Origin: Stercorarius parasiticus
Lineage: Eukaryota > Chordata > Aves > Charadriiformes > Stercorariidae
Reading direction: 5' to 3'
DNA length: 64,000 nucleotides
Assembly (NCBI GenBank): GCA_013396915.1
Contig: VWZL01002834.1
Span: 952,508-1,016,507, forward strand
Position numbers and translations under genes: made by a program. Each line of letters opens with the position of its first letter. Position 1 is the first letter of the stretch. This document shows positions 1 through 11,770 of this stretch, piece after piece. The notes beneath the pieces are model-generated. The model saw only the letters and a list, made by a program, of their open reading frames with translations. It did not search any database and was not told where the DNA came from.

Positions 1-1430
1 GTGAAGCTCATGTGATTACGCACATGGGTACAAGTTGGAATTCGTGTGCCTTACAAACCCTTCCTCTATTGGGATACCTTGGCCATCGCATCACCTATGT
101 CCTGCAAAGCCCAAAGCTGCGTAAGTTTATCAGCCAAGGTTGTTCTCATTGCCAAAATCAAACTTTTTCAGGAGATGTGAAACCAGGTCTAGTTCAAATA
201 CTTAACTGACTGTGAAAGGGTTTTGCTGAAATTATTCATGTGCATGAGCAGTTTCGACAGAAACTTAAAATTATGGGTAGGCAGCACCAATGACAAAGCA
301 AATTAATTTCGTTAATCTTTTTCTAACAAGTATTTATCAAAGACCTCTTTTTCTTGAAAAAAATTCTTTGTATTCTGTTCTGCTGTGATAAGAAAGACTA
401 ACCCTCCCCCCCATCNCTGCTGAGCAGCTGCATTTACGGGTTGAATTTAGGCTGGTTAAGGTTAATTTGTATTTAGATTCATTAGTTCTTACTCTTCACG
501 TACTGTTCAAGTCAGATAATACTGGAGATCTCCAAAAGACCAATTTCACCCCATGCAACCAAACAAGTTTTCATTGAGTTACAATTGGCTGCAGTTATTC
601 TTCTTTTTACGTACCTTAGTTAAAAATAAGAGAAGTGGGGTCCCAGGATGGGCAGTGAGCACCTGCAGAATTCCCTAGTTCTTTAAGCAAATGCACTCTG
701 ATCTATTGCAGCTAGAATAATCAGAGTATTAGAAAATGTGACCTATGAGAAAAATACCGAATGGGTTAGTCGTAATTAGCCTGGCAAATAGATCAACAGA
801 AGGGGGAGAGAGAAGGGAAAGATACGATAGCCATTTTCAATTACATAAAATGTTGTTGCACAAGAAAGGAGAAAATCTGTGTTACGTGTTCATAATGGAT
901 ACAAAGAGAATAAGCTCTGACTACGTGGGGGAAGATTGATCTTAGACATTAGGAAAACCAAATTTCATAAATAAGATTATATTAAATTTTCATAGGTATT
1001 AAGGATCTTGTGTCTGTGTCATTTTTATCTGTGGCAGTCTGTGACAGAGTTACGTTGGTTATTTCCCCTTCCATTTCACTAGTCAGCAGAGGCTGTCAAA
1101 GATGTACGTTGTGAAAAAATATGCAAAAGGAAAATATCAACCTGAATAAATTTCTCATTTGGTGTATTAGAGAGGAATCCTTGCTGCCTTGTTTCATGTA
1201 ACTTTGTCATGAAACCTTCCCAAATTAAAGAAATCATTTCACTTTTTCAGGAATTTTCCATGGACTGTTAAATGCATTAGTAATAACAGTGTACATATGA
1301 CTGAAAAGCTGCTGTTGTATGATTCTCTTTAGCGCACCTATAAAAATTATAACAAAATCATGTAATAAATGATTGTTAAGAAACAAGACCGGAAATAGTC
1401 AGTGTTCTTTGAGGGGTAGTTGGGAGCTGG

Positions 1431-1464
1431 GTGTATGTGTGTGTGGGGGGGTGTGTGTGTGTGT
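1431..1464. repeat. GT microsatellite interrupted by a G run
   Basis: An imperfect (GT)n tract with a run of seven G in its centre, in the intron upstream of the first visible exon. It is likely to be length-variable. Confidence 0.9.
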
Positions 1465-2849
1465 CAGCCTCTTAAAGCAGAATCAGTTACTGATTTGTGA
1501 CATGAAGGCTGGTTTGCATGATCATGTGCTTAATGGGTTATTTAGTTCCACATCAACTGACGCTGGTCACTCAGTTGAACAGTTATTGGTTATTGAATGA
1601 CTAAATGTGGGTGGATGTGTGTTCTGGGCATCAGAAACCTCTTCATAATTAAAAGCAGGAATGAAAGTAATGGATATAGTATTCGTGACTGGGGTGGTTT
1701 TATTTTCACTCTCAGTGCCTGGGAGGAACATCTGCTGAAACCGAGAAGTTTACGTTTCAACAATAAGTCATAGGTGGGAATGTGTGGGAAGGATGACTGT
1801 AGTGGTACCTGTGCATTCAGGAGTTGGCTGTGCATTAGAATGTGTATTTTTATAATCATGCAAAGGTTTTTGACTGACAGGCTTATTCTCTGTACCTTTG
1901 CTTAAGATGGTATGTTTTACTTGCAGGCCAGATAGTAGAGAGGATCAGCTGAAATTTAAGAGACTTGAGGAAGTCTTCAGGTTGTAGATAATAATTTCAT
2001 CTACTGCAGTTTGAGAAATGTACTTACCATTAGAAATCTTTCGCTAAGGGATATATTCACCTGTCCAAGGGAATGTATTTTTTTTTTTAGTATGATGATT
2101 TAGCATAATTATTTTAACAGAAACGTATGGATTTGGCTTGTTAGAAGAAAAATCTTTGATGCAGAGGCTGCAGTTCCTCAGGCTTTATTCATCTGATAAA
2201 CGTACATTTCTTATGGAATTCTGAATTGTCTGTTTTCTCACGTTTCTTGTCCTGTCTAAGTACTGAAATGTATTTTTAAGACAGTCAAACTTTGAGGTAT
2301 TCACTGCACCTTTTTTAACCTTTAACATATTGATGTTTTCCAAAAGCAGTTTCAGTTTTCTTGTCTGCATTTCATAGGATAGTCTGCCTTGGAACAGTTG
2401 TTGTGATTTGGCTTTGGGAATGAGGCTTTGGGATATACTCTCAATCTCCACAAGAAATGGAGTCTTCTAGGGAAGAAAGGGAGTTTCTCTAGGAGGGAAG
2501 GCGGCATGTACCACATGTTTTCAAAGCATAATTTGAAATCTCTTGTTCACAGAAGTGCATTTATCTTAACCACACCTCACTACTCCCTATCACAAGGATG
2601 AAGTGTTGTGGAAAGTTCACTATTAGGTGAGACTAAAATGCAAACTAAACATTAAAAGAAAAACAACAACAAAACCCACAAAAAAGCAAACAAGCATGGA
2701 AGATGAGGAAGGAAACAAAGACTTTTGTTGAAAGTACCTGGAACCCGTGACTGTATCCATCTAAGTGAATCTTCATTGTGATCATCCTCTCTGCTTTGGG
2801 GGTTTTCCTGCCTTCCATGGGACTCCCCAGCCCCACACACAGGGTGTTA

Positions 2850-4110
2850 ACCAGATGTGTCCTGGAAACCTTTCAGGATGGAGACTACACAACCTCTCTG
2901 GACAGCCTGCTTCACTGCTGGGCTGTCCCCATGGGCAGAAAGGTTTTCCTTATGGCCAGGCTGAACCTCTCTCGTTCCAACTTATGCCTATTACCTTTCA
3001 TCCTCCCACCATGCACCGCTGTGTGGCAACTAGCTCCATTTTCTTGATGAACCTCATAGGTTTTGCCATGCTGCTCTTAGGCACTCCAAAGCCCTCTCCT
3101 CTGTAGGCAGAACAAGCACAGTTCCCTCAGCCTCTCTGTGTAGGACAAGTGTTCAGCCACTGACTTTGTTTGTGGTTCCCCACTGACCTTGCTGTGGTTA
3201 ATACAGTGTCTTCTGTGTGTTGGGTGGGGACCAAAACTGGATGCAGCATTCTGGGTGCTATCTAATAAGAGTCAGGTAAAGGTGGATAGTCATATCTCTC
3301 AATTTGCTCACTCTGCTGTGGTTCATGCAGCTCGGGGTGCTGTTGGCGTTCCTTGTTGCCAGGGCACACTGCTAGTTCAAGCCCAGCTTCCCTGTGCGGA
3401 GACCCACAGGTCCTTTCCATCTCATCTGCTCTCCAGCCAGGCAGCCCCAGCTTGTTTTGTTTGTAGCAAGAGGTTCTCCCTTCCCAGCTGCCAGACTTTG
3501 CTTTTATCCTTGGTGAATTTTATAAAATTCCTGCCAGCCCATTCTTACAGCATACATAAATCCCTCTGGATGACAGCCTTATCCTTAAGTGTCTTGACTG
3601 GTCCCCTAATCTGGTGTTGTCTGTACACTTGCTGAGTCTGCGTTCCATCACCTTCTCCAGACCCTTGGTAAAGATGTCATACAGAACTGGTCTTGGGATA
3701 GACTTCTGTAGTACAGCCACCAGATGGGGTACAGCCCATGAACCATTGCCCTCTGAGCCTGAGGGTCATCCAATCAGTTTTTGTCCATCTGGTTGTTCAG
3801 CCACCCAAGGTCTAATGTCCCAGCTGGGTTACAGAAACTAGGAGATGGTTCTTCCCTCTCCCAGAAATGTGGTAGAAGGTAGTCAGGTTGATGAGGCATG
3901 ATTTACCTTTGGGATATCCATGCTGACTGTGCATAATAACCACTGTGTCCTTCATGTGCCCCAGAAGTGTGTTCCAAGAGGAGTCGGTTCATGATTTTCC
4001 CAGGGACTGAAGAGAGGCTGAGCGACCTGTACTTCCCCAGTTTGTTCTTTGGGTCTTTTTTGAAACTGGGAACCGTTATGAACTTCTGAAGAGTCTGCAA
4101 AGCGGACTTC
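2850..4110 (-). mobile_element. CR1 LINE fragment, older copy
   Basis: Antisense CR1 sequence. The left part has the reverse-complement 3' region ('ggagactacacaacctctct', then 'cccatgggcagaaaggtttt'), followed by the block with 'ccagccaggcagccccagc' around 3434. The right part has the pieces usually read as 'catgatttacctttgggat' and 'tccatgctgactgtg' near 3900-3930, and ends near 'aactgggaaccgttatgaac'. Many stops and indels show that it is older than the 5.2-kb copy. The plus-strand open frames here (up to 148 codons) are the non-coding complement of the element. Both boundaries are approximate. Confidence 0.85.
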
Positions 4111-5219
4111 TGCAAAGCATCTGTTTGGAGTTAGCCAGTCCTATGGTAATGCTGTTTTAGACTACTGTAATACATACAGATGTGATAGAGAAAACAAGTT
4201 CTATGCTCTTTTCATTTTCAAATGTTGGAGTAATGTTTAGAAATAAAGTATTCTTTTTCAAACACAACTACAAAATTGGTAGGCCATATATATACCGGCA
4301 AAAGTGAGAACAGTGGCTCAATTGGTTTCTCACTATCTGTTTTCAAACAAGTTGCGTTCTTCTATTATAAATGAAAGGTCTCAATTAGCTTCCCACTAGA
4401 TGGAGCACATCTGTGCCAACCCAGCAGAGGCAACAGGGAATACATTTTAGGTCAGCAGAACAACAAATCACTTGTATTAAAAACTACTATTCCGTTCTTG
4501 GTAATTATAATTTTCTGAGTTAAAAATGGAAGCTTCTAAGCCAAGTGGTGACGTTTCCTACTTAATAAGCATAAGCAAAGGATACACTTTGCGTGGAGCT
4601 ATGCATCAGTTGTCATGGTTTTCATGGAGTAAAGAAGGGCTTTGGTTACAACAGGTGTATGATCGTAATAGCTATGTTTCATTGTATTTTCTGTTGTTAT
4701 TTGGGATTTTAAATTCTTTTTAAAAATGCCATACCAAAAACGTGCTTCCTTGAAATGAAGTAACTGGAAAAAAGTAAACAAGCTTTCAGGTTCCCAAGTG
4801 AGTCCTTAGGTACCTGATGAAGAATGTGTCCTCTTGAAATCTTAGTGTCTTTCTGATCACGCTGTTTCGCTTTATAAAATCTGCTACCTCATCTATCTTC
4901 CTTGTATCTTTTGACCCTAATGGATACAATAACAACTTAGGCAACTTTCAAGTTTCCCCCAACTTTCTATATTTAAGAATGTGTTTTGTGCTTTTACAGC
5001 AGCATAACTAGGGTCAGTATTTTCAGGAGTAAAACTCTGTTTGAATTGTTCTAGGCATTATGCAAGAGTGGCATACCTACAAAGTACCATCAGTGCTTCA
5101 AGAGGCACAACCAAACTTCAAGAAAGGAAGGAATGAAAACAGGGCTGAAATACAGCTTTCCTGCAAAAAAGGTGTAACTTCAGATAGAAAATAGGTGCTA
5201 AAAATATCTGTGCCCATTT

Positions 5220-6411
5220 CATAGAATCATAGACTTGTCTAAGTTGGAAGGTACCTTTCTGATCATCTAGTCCAACCATCAACCTAACTCTGACAAAAAC
5301 CATCACTAAGCCATATCTCTAAGTGCTATGTCTACCCATCTTTTAAATACCTCCAGGGATGGTGACTCAACCGCTTCCCTGGGCAGCCAGTGCCAATGCT
5401 TAATAACCCTTTCAGTGTAAAAATTTTTCGTTTTACCCAGTCTAAACCTCCCCTGGCACAACTTGAGGCTGTTTCCTCTTGTCCTATCACCTGTTACCTG
5501 GGAGACCAACCCCCGCCTCACTAAACCCTCCTTTCAGGTAGTTGTAGGAAGCAATAAGGTCTCCCCTCAGCCTCCTTTTCTCCAGGCTGAACAACCCCAG
5601 CTCCCTCAGCTGCTCCTCGTAAGACGTATTCTCCAGACGCCTCACCAGCTTTATTGCCCTTCTCTGGACTTGCTCCAGCACCTCAATGTCTTTTTTGTGG
5701 TGAGGGGCCCAAAACTGGACACAGTACTCGAGTTGGGGCCTCACCAGTGCCGAGTACAGGGGAACAATCACTGCCCCAGTCCTACTCACCGCACTGTTCC
5801 TGATACAGGAATTCCTGTTGGCCGCCTTGGCCACCTGGACACACTGCTGGCTTGTATTCAGCTGTGACAACCAACACCCCCAGGTCCTTTTCTGCCCAGG
5901 CAGCTCTCCAGCCACTCTGCCCCAAGCTTGTAATGCTGCATGGGGTTGTTGCGACCCAAGTGCAGGACCTGGCACTTGGCCTTGTTGAACCTCATACCAT
6001 TGGCCTCGTCCCATCCACCCAGCCTGTCCAGATCCCTCTGCAACTCCTTTCTACCCTCAAGCAGGTCGACACTCCCACCTAATTTGGTGTCAATCTGCAA
6101 ACTTACTTAGGGTGCACTCAATCCCCTCGTCCAGATCATTGATAAAGATAGTAAAGTGAACTGGCCTCAATACCGAGCCCTGGGGACCACCACTCGTGAC
6201 CGGCCGCCAACTAGATTTAACTCCATTCACCACCACTCTCTGGGCCTGGCTCTCCAGCCAGTTTGTAACCCAGCGTAGAGTACTCCCATCCAAGCCATGG
6301 GCAGCCAGTTTCTCCAGGAGGGTGCTGTGGGAAACTGTATCAAAGACCTTACTAAAGTCCAGGTAAACAAAATCCACAGCCTTTCCCTCGTCCACCAAGT
6401 GGGTCACTTTT
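5220..6411 (-). mobile_element. CR1 LINE, 5'-truncated, with decayed reverse-transcriptase end
   Basis: A chicken-repeat-1 non-LTR retrotransposon inserted antisense to CTNNA3. Its 3' end is at the left, where 'catagaatcatag' is the reverse complement of the CR1 terminal octamer repeat. Minus-strand translation gives the end of the reverse transcriptase: motif A as '[13 protein letters not shown]' and motif B as '[14 protein letters not shown]'. Next comes 'KFAD', where the frame breaks within the catalytic FADD motif; one extra base there is the simplest explanation. The downstream frames contain '[13 protein letters not shown]', '[19 protein letters not shown]' and '[19 protein letters not shown]', typical CR1 C-terminal blocks, with at least one more frame change between them. 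The 5' end is truncated near 6411, as is usual for CR1. It cannot encode a working enzyme. Confidence 0.95.
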
Positions 6412-8449
6412 TAAAAAGGATTTTCAGAAGGCAGTTCTCAAAAATTTTATGTTTCTCAATTGCACTCCTCTTCTCACATCCTTTCTATCTCCTGGGCCAT
6501 TTATTGAGAAGATTGTTATCCTAATATATGCTCAGTGAGAACTGAAAACACAGAAGTTGTCACATGGAGTCAGGCTATTGATTTGTCAGCTGTTTTTAAT
6601 GGTGATTGTCTTTTTTGTCTTAATCTCCTGAAGCAGAATGCTATAAATTCACTTATTGTTAAACGAGTGAACAAAACCTCTTAGTATCCAGTAGTAATAC
6701 AACTTTTGCCCCATACTATGAGTTGACAGCATTTATTATTTTTAAAACCTCAACTCTTTACCATATAACATAATTTTTATTTTTTTTTTTACATTGAAAA
6801 TACTTTCATCTTTCAGTGTTGAAGGTTATAATGTATTCTCATCATTAATCAAACTGTTTGGTCTTCTCCAAAATTTATGTTCTCACTACTAATCTTACCT
6901 GAAATTTGAGCTTAAATATATAAGAGATCTTCTGCACAGTTTTCTCTGTTAGTAACAAGAACTGTTTATTACATACATTTGAAAATGAACTGTCTGTAAT
7001 GTGTAAAGGCTATGGCAGGATAATGATTTTACTATTACTTATTGACCAATTCTGTGCCAGCAGTTGGTGACAATAGAGCTGTCAAAGGCAGAGTTCCGAT
7101 CTGTGGTTTAATTAATCATTTATTAGCTTTATATTCATAGTATCCCAAATAATGTGATATGTAAAAGATGCCACTTTAAGGTGAGGGCCAAGAATAGATC
7201 TCAAGAATAGGCATATAGTCATTTTTAATGATAATTGGGAGGGATGGTATTTGCCATAGCATTGATGAGATGTCACAATATTGACAGATTAAGAACATAG
7301 GATTTTAATGTGCCCTTTATAACGCATGTTTTTATTGTTTTCAAAATAATACTCAATTGCTTTTAGCAAAAACTTGAAAAGTGCTTTTAGTGAATAGATC
7401 GCAGGAGTTATATGAATAGCTTACTAAATTAGTCAGGAAAAATAAATAATGCTTGCAATTTCTTGTTCTCCCTCTAGTACATGAAAACCCTTTCTTTGGC
7501 AGCCTGTCATCTGATAGAATTAAGTGTGGGATAGTGGTGGTATTGTGACTAATACACAAAATCATTAGACACTAGCTAAGTATTTGCAGAGAGCCCATTT
7601 GTGACACGTTTACCATAGTTTGTTACACTGAATGACATGCTGCTTGACATGATAAAATTTTCAAAATACGGGGATTAGTCAAACGTCCAGAGTAGAATAG
7701 GTAATCTCTTTAAACCCGTTCTGTTCTCAGTGAAGAACGTAATAGCCAAATTCTGATCCTCCTGGAGTGCATACAAGCATTTCTGTTGCTGCTGTGGTAT
7801 TTACATACCACAAATAACTCCTGTATTTGCAGTGGTATAATAAAGACATCACTCATCAACTTAGCTCCTCTTAAGGTGTTAGTCTGCACTGCATTTTAGT
7901 ATTCATTTGGGAAAAAGAATGACTGATGGGGCTGTTGAAGCCAAGATAAGATAGAACATAAGAGCATATAATGACAGTTCAAAGGTCAGCATTTAATTGA
8001 ATGTTAGATAAGAGGAGATAGCTTCCTTCTTTCACATCATGATAGCTCTTCATCCATTTACATTGTATGCTTTTGAGATTTTAGACTTGGCTCTGCATTA
8101 TTTTTTAACAGCTGAGACCCTTTATTTGCAGGATTGACGGTTTCGTGGGTGTATGTGACCTTTAAAAGTGAATGATCTAGATAAAGTTGTTTGGATAATC
8201 ACTTTTGAGGAGCATTTGCATAAAAAACTGTGTTGGAGAAAATGCTGTAAAATCTAGTGAAACACATTGTTCTGCAAAGCTTGGATTAAAAAGCAAGTAA
8301 GCCAACAAGCCAACTTGAACCCAGTTTGGAAAGACTGGCAGGGATCTAAAGACTTAAGTCCAGGCATTGATTTTATTAATTATTCTCTTTAAAATCCTTG
8401 TAGAAAAGCAAATTAAAAGGTTTGTCATCAGAGAGTGTTTTTCCTTTCA

Positions 8450-8560
8450 TAGATAGCATCATAGAATGGTTTGGGTTGGAAGGGACCTTTAGAGGTCATT
8501 TAGTCCAACCCCCCTGCAATGAGCAGGGACATCTTCAACTCGATCGTGGAGAACAGGGAG
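8450..8560 (-). mobile_element. CR1 3'-tail fragment (avian type)
   Basis: A short, well-preserved antisense CR1 tail. It has 'atcatagaatggtttgggtt', then 'ggaagggacctttagaggtc', then 'agtccaacccccctgcaat'. Only the last ~100 bases of the element are present, a severe 5' truncation. This tail type is very common in bird genomes and is a main reason for the avian assignment. Confidence 0.93.
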
Positions 8561-11294
8561 GTGGTTCGTGACAGCCATGCTTGTGCTTAGCCTCTGCCCC
8601 AACGTTCTGCTTTGAGTAAAGAAGTGGAGAGAATTCCTATGGCAGTGCAGCTGGAAAGAGCAACAACTACTTCTTGTTGTACAACTTGCAGTTTTGAAAT
8701 ATCAGATTAATAGATTGATGTTTTCATCTGTGGAAAACTTACCTGAGACTGGCATTTAGAGGTGTCTTACACTAGTGTAATTTTCCTGTCCTCTTTGCTC
8801 TCTAAGGTTTCTACATTTAGGCTGATAATATTTATGTAGTTTGACTTTAGAGAAAATAAGTATCAATACAATTCTAGAAAATTCTCTCAATGCCTTCTAA
8901 AATAATCTTTTTGTAAATATATGCAATTTGTTGTGGGGTAGTAATGGTAAAAGCTCTTAATGACATGACCTAAAATGCACTTACGAATAATGTGACTGTC
9001 TCAAAATTATTAACCGTTTTGGTCTGTCACAGCATCTTGTATTCCATGTTTTATAGAAGAAAAAAACTACATTGAAAAACGAGTGTCAAACATTCCCAAG
9101 TATGTTTTCACAAAGGAAGGAATGGTGCCCTGCTACCACCGTGAATCTAACTTCATGATCATTCAGGGAAAAAATTGTAACTAATGTTTACAAAGACTTA
9201 AGAATCACAGCATATTTCTGTATGTAGTAACCAAGTATGTACAGTTTTAAAAAGAAAGTGACTTCTTTTTTCTAGAAACCTCTCACTGATTCAAGGGTAT
9301 TAACCTGCCTGAGGGCCCTGGTCAGTATAATCCTAAGAAGTAAGAAGCTAGAGTTACTGTGTTTTAATACCCTTTCTGTTATTGGTCCTCTAATAAGAGT
9401 GTAAGTGTTTCAATTAAAGAGAGTTTGTGATAGTTTTTTTATTCCATGGATATCCACCCACAACAAAATCTGGTTTTCCTTCCACACTGCATGTTTTCAA
9501 ACAACTTGTGCATGGTAACAGCTTTTGGCTACTGTGGAATTTTTACTACGTGAAATTCCAAGACTAAAGTTGGGAGACTTCATCACACTGTTAGTCTTTG
9601 CCTGAAAATAAAATGTTCCTTTTCCTTGCTTTACCAGTGTAGCATTATGCTCACCTTTGCCCCCAAAATTGATTGCCTGTCTATTTTCTTGAGGAAGTCT
9701 ATGTATATTTTTCACCACCAGCATTGTATTTCTGCCAGCTTGTGCACCAGCTTTGAGTTCTTTATTTCTTACAGTGTTATCTCATAGAAATTATTGTTGA
9801 CTGGACTCACAGAAATTCAGTGACTGGAATTTACTTGTATGCTCTTGAAGTAATGGAGTGCTATTTAAACCTTGTTTCAAGGCTGACGTTGAAGTCTAGT
9901 AGTTTATGTACCACGCTCTGGCCACAGAGGCGCTTTCCCAGACGATACGAATGTATGCAGGTGGATTTATTCAGTTTAATGTAGTGCCATTACCATGGAC
10001 CCAGAAATAAAATAACAGAACCCTACAGTGTTCCTCGCAACAAATCTTGTTTATACGTAACTTGACAGTAAAAATAAGCAGGTGAGAACATACAGCAATT
10101 CTGGTTTAAAAAAATTACATTTGACAGGATTGGAAAGTGGATAAGAGTAATGACCAGGTTTTTTTCTGCCTGTTTTTGGTAGGGTTACCTAATAGTCCTT
10201 CTCTTGTCATGTTTCTCTTGGCACATCAGGCTTTTGGAATACTAAGAACGTCAGGATTTCCCTCTAATTGGAACTCGAGATGTCAGTCAGTAGTAGACCA
10301 TTCAGTATTGGATCTGTCTCCAGTTCTGTATTGAGTCTTGACCTTATATGGATTTTTTTTGTTCTTTACAGTGTGAATCTACTTGATAAAGAAAAATTGT
10401 TTGAGTGCCCTATTGCATTGGTAGAACCAATATTATTTTTTAAATAGTTCATAATCCTAGAAGTTTTGTGTGCTTCATTGTGCAGTGTTTTGTTAATATG
10501 AGTCAACTTGATTTTAATATTTTATTTAGTGTCCTTATTATAGCCATCTTCGTTATGCTTTTTTTACTAAGTTGTTTATGATAAAATTCAGAACTCCTGC
10601 ATGAAGACTTTTTTTTTATAATATATTGTTAAGTTGGAAAGAGGAAATAAATGTGAAGACCTGGATTTTATAGAAAATGGTCAGAATTGAGAAGACAAAT
10701 TCAAAATGGGGGGAAAAGGTGTTTTTTCACTCCCAGAGCACATAGCTGACTTGGAGCACTCTTTGATGTTGGTGTAGCAACAAAAATTGGCAGGGTTCTG
10801 AAGCCTCTTATTCCCACTGACAAAATAATAGACCCTTTCGAGGGCCTGCTAGATCTACTGTGTCTAACGTGGAGATGGGAGAGTGGGCATATGAATATTT
10901 CTGGACAGTGAAGAGAAGTAGTAGAAAAACTTGTAAAAAAAGTTTTAGAATCTTTTGGTTCTAAAAACGTAGGCATCCGTTCTCGTCATGTAAAGGTTTC
11001 TTGTAAGACACCTTTGCTAATAGCAATAACGCAATATTTAAATACAAAATAACTTCCCTGAGTACCAACTTTAAAAGACATTACTTTAATTAAAGCATCG
11101 CTATTCTGAACTAGTTCAGAGCTGTCTGACACAATTTGATTTTAGTTAGTGTTTAATAACCAGTGCACTGCCGGAACACGACTAGTTTTTGTTTGTTAGA
11201 TATTATCTTGAACCAAATTATAATATATGTTTCAAATTAATACCAAAGTTACTACCCATAAAAGAGAATAACCCATTTCTACATTTTTTCCCAG

Positions 11295-11387
11295 ACACCT
11301 GAGGAGCTAGAAGATGTATCTGACCTTGAAGAAGACCATGATGCACGTAGTCGTACAAGTATTCAGACTGAAGGGAAAACTGACAGG
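11295..11387 (+). CDS. CTNNA3: CTNNA3 (alpha-T-catenin) internal exon: phospho-linker between M domain and actin-binding domain
   Basis: This 93-nt exon has phase 0 at both ends and encodes 31 residues, starting TPEELEDVSDLEEDHDARS and ending GKTDR. Alpha-T-catenin is a cytoplasmic adherens-junction protein that links beta-catenin or plakoglobin to F-actin, in mammals mainly in heart and testis. The segment matches the flexible linker before the actin-binding domain. The 'EDVSDLEE' start and the 'TSIQTEGKTD' end are, from memory, the alpha-T form; alpha-E and alpha-N have a longer 'DDQLIAGQSARA'-like stretch here. The acceptor is good (pyrimidine-rich 'ttttttcccag' just before the exon) and the donor is AGG|gtatgt. 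The acidic 'SDLEED' and the 'SRTSIQTE' cluster line up with the casein-kinase sites described in the alpha-E linker. Because the length is a multiple of three, skipping it would keep the frame. The preceding exon was not found in the window. Confidence 0.95.
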
Positions 11388-11594
11388 GTATGTATTACAC
11401 CAGTTAATTTAAAAAGCAATTTCATGAGCGGAAAAATGCCACTGTGTTCCTATGAAGCCGCTTAAAGTCATGCAGTGAATCATCAAAATCTTTTTCAACT
11501 CTTAATAGATTTCTGAAAATGTGTAGAGGGCATCAAACAATGTGTATGACATGAAAAACACAGAGTAACTAAGTTGTAAATACTTGGTGAAGAT

Positions 11595-11770
11595 ATAGAA
11601 TCCTAGAATATCTCAAGTTGGAAGGGACCCATAAGGATCATCAAGTCCAGCTGCCTGCTCCTCGCAGGACTGCCTAAACCATGTGACTAAGAGCGTCATC
11701 CAGATGCTCCTTGAACTCTGACATGCTTGGTGCCATCACCGCTTCCCTGGGGAGCCTGTTCTAATGACTG
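11595..11770 (-). mobile_element. CR1 3'-tail fragment
   Basis: An antisense CR1 tail starting at the left with 'atagaatcctagaatatctc', then 'aagttggaagggacccataa' and 'ggatcatcaagtccagctgc', and ending near 'cttccctggggagcctgttc'. About 170 bases remain. It lies only about 210 bases downstream of the 93-nt CTNNA3 exon, the closest repeat to any exon here. Confidence 0.92.

Larger units (their letters stand above)
1..11294 (+). other. CTNNA3: CTNNA3 intron (3' part), upstream of the first visible exon
   Basis: Intron sequence ending at the AG at 11293-11294. It holds a GT microsatellite (1431-1464), an older CR1 piece (about 2850-4110), a longer and younger CR1 (5220-6411) and a short CR1 tail (about 8450-8560). 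An ambiguous base sits at 416. The stretches 1-1430, 1465-2849, 4111-5219, 6412-8449 and 8561-11294 are AT-rich, with no gene, RNA or repeat that I could recognise. I looked for the preceding CTNNA3 exon by eye and did not find one, but a short exon could be missed this way. Confidence 0.85.

Noticed and set aside
2765..3635. Plus-strand open frames of 113 and 148 codons
   Set aside because: They mostly lie on the complement of an antisense CR1 fragment; the translation shows only CR1 DNA read backwards.
5487..6014. The longest open frame in the window (175 codons, minus strand)
   Set aside because: It is the C-terminal part of the CR1 reverse-transcriptase ORF ('[19 protein letters not shown]' and related blocks), not a host gene.
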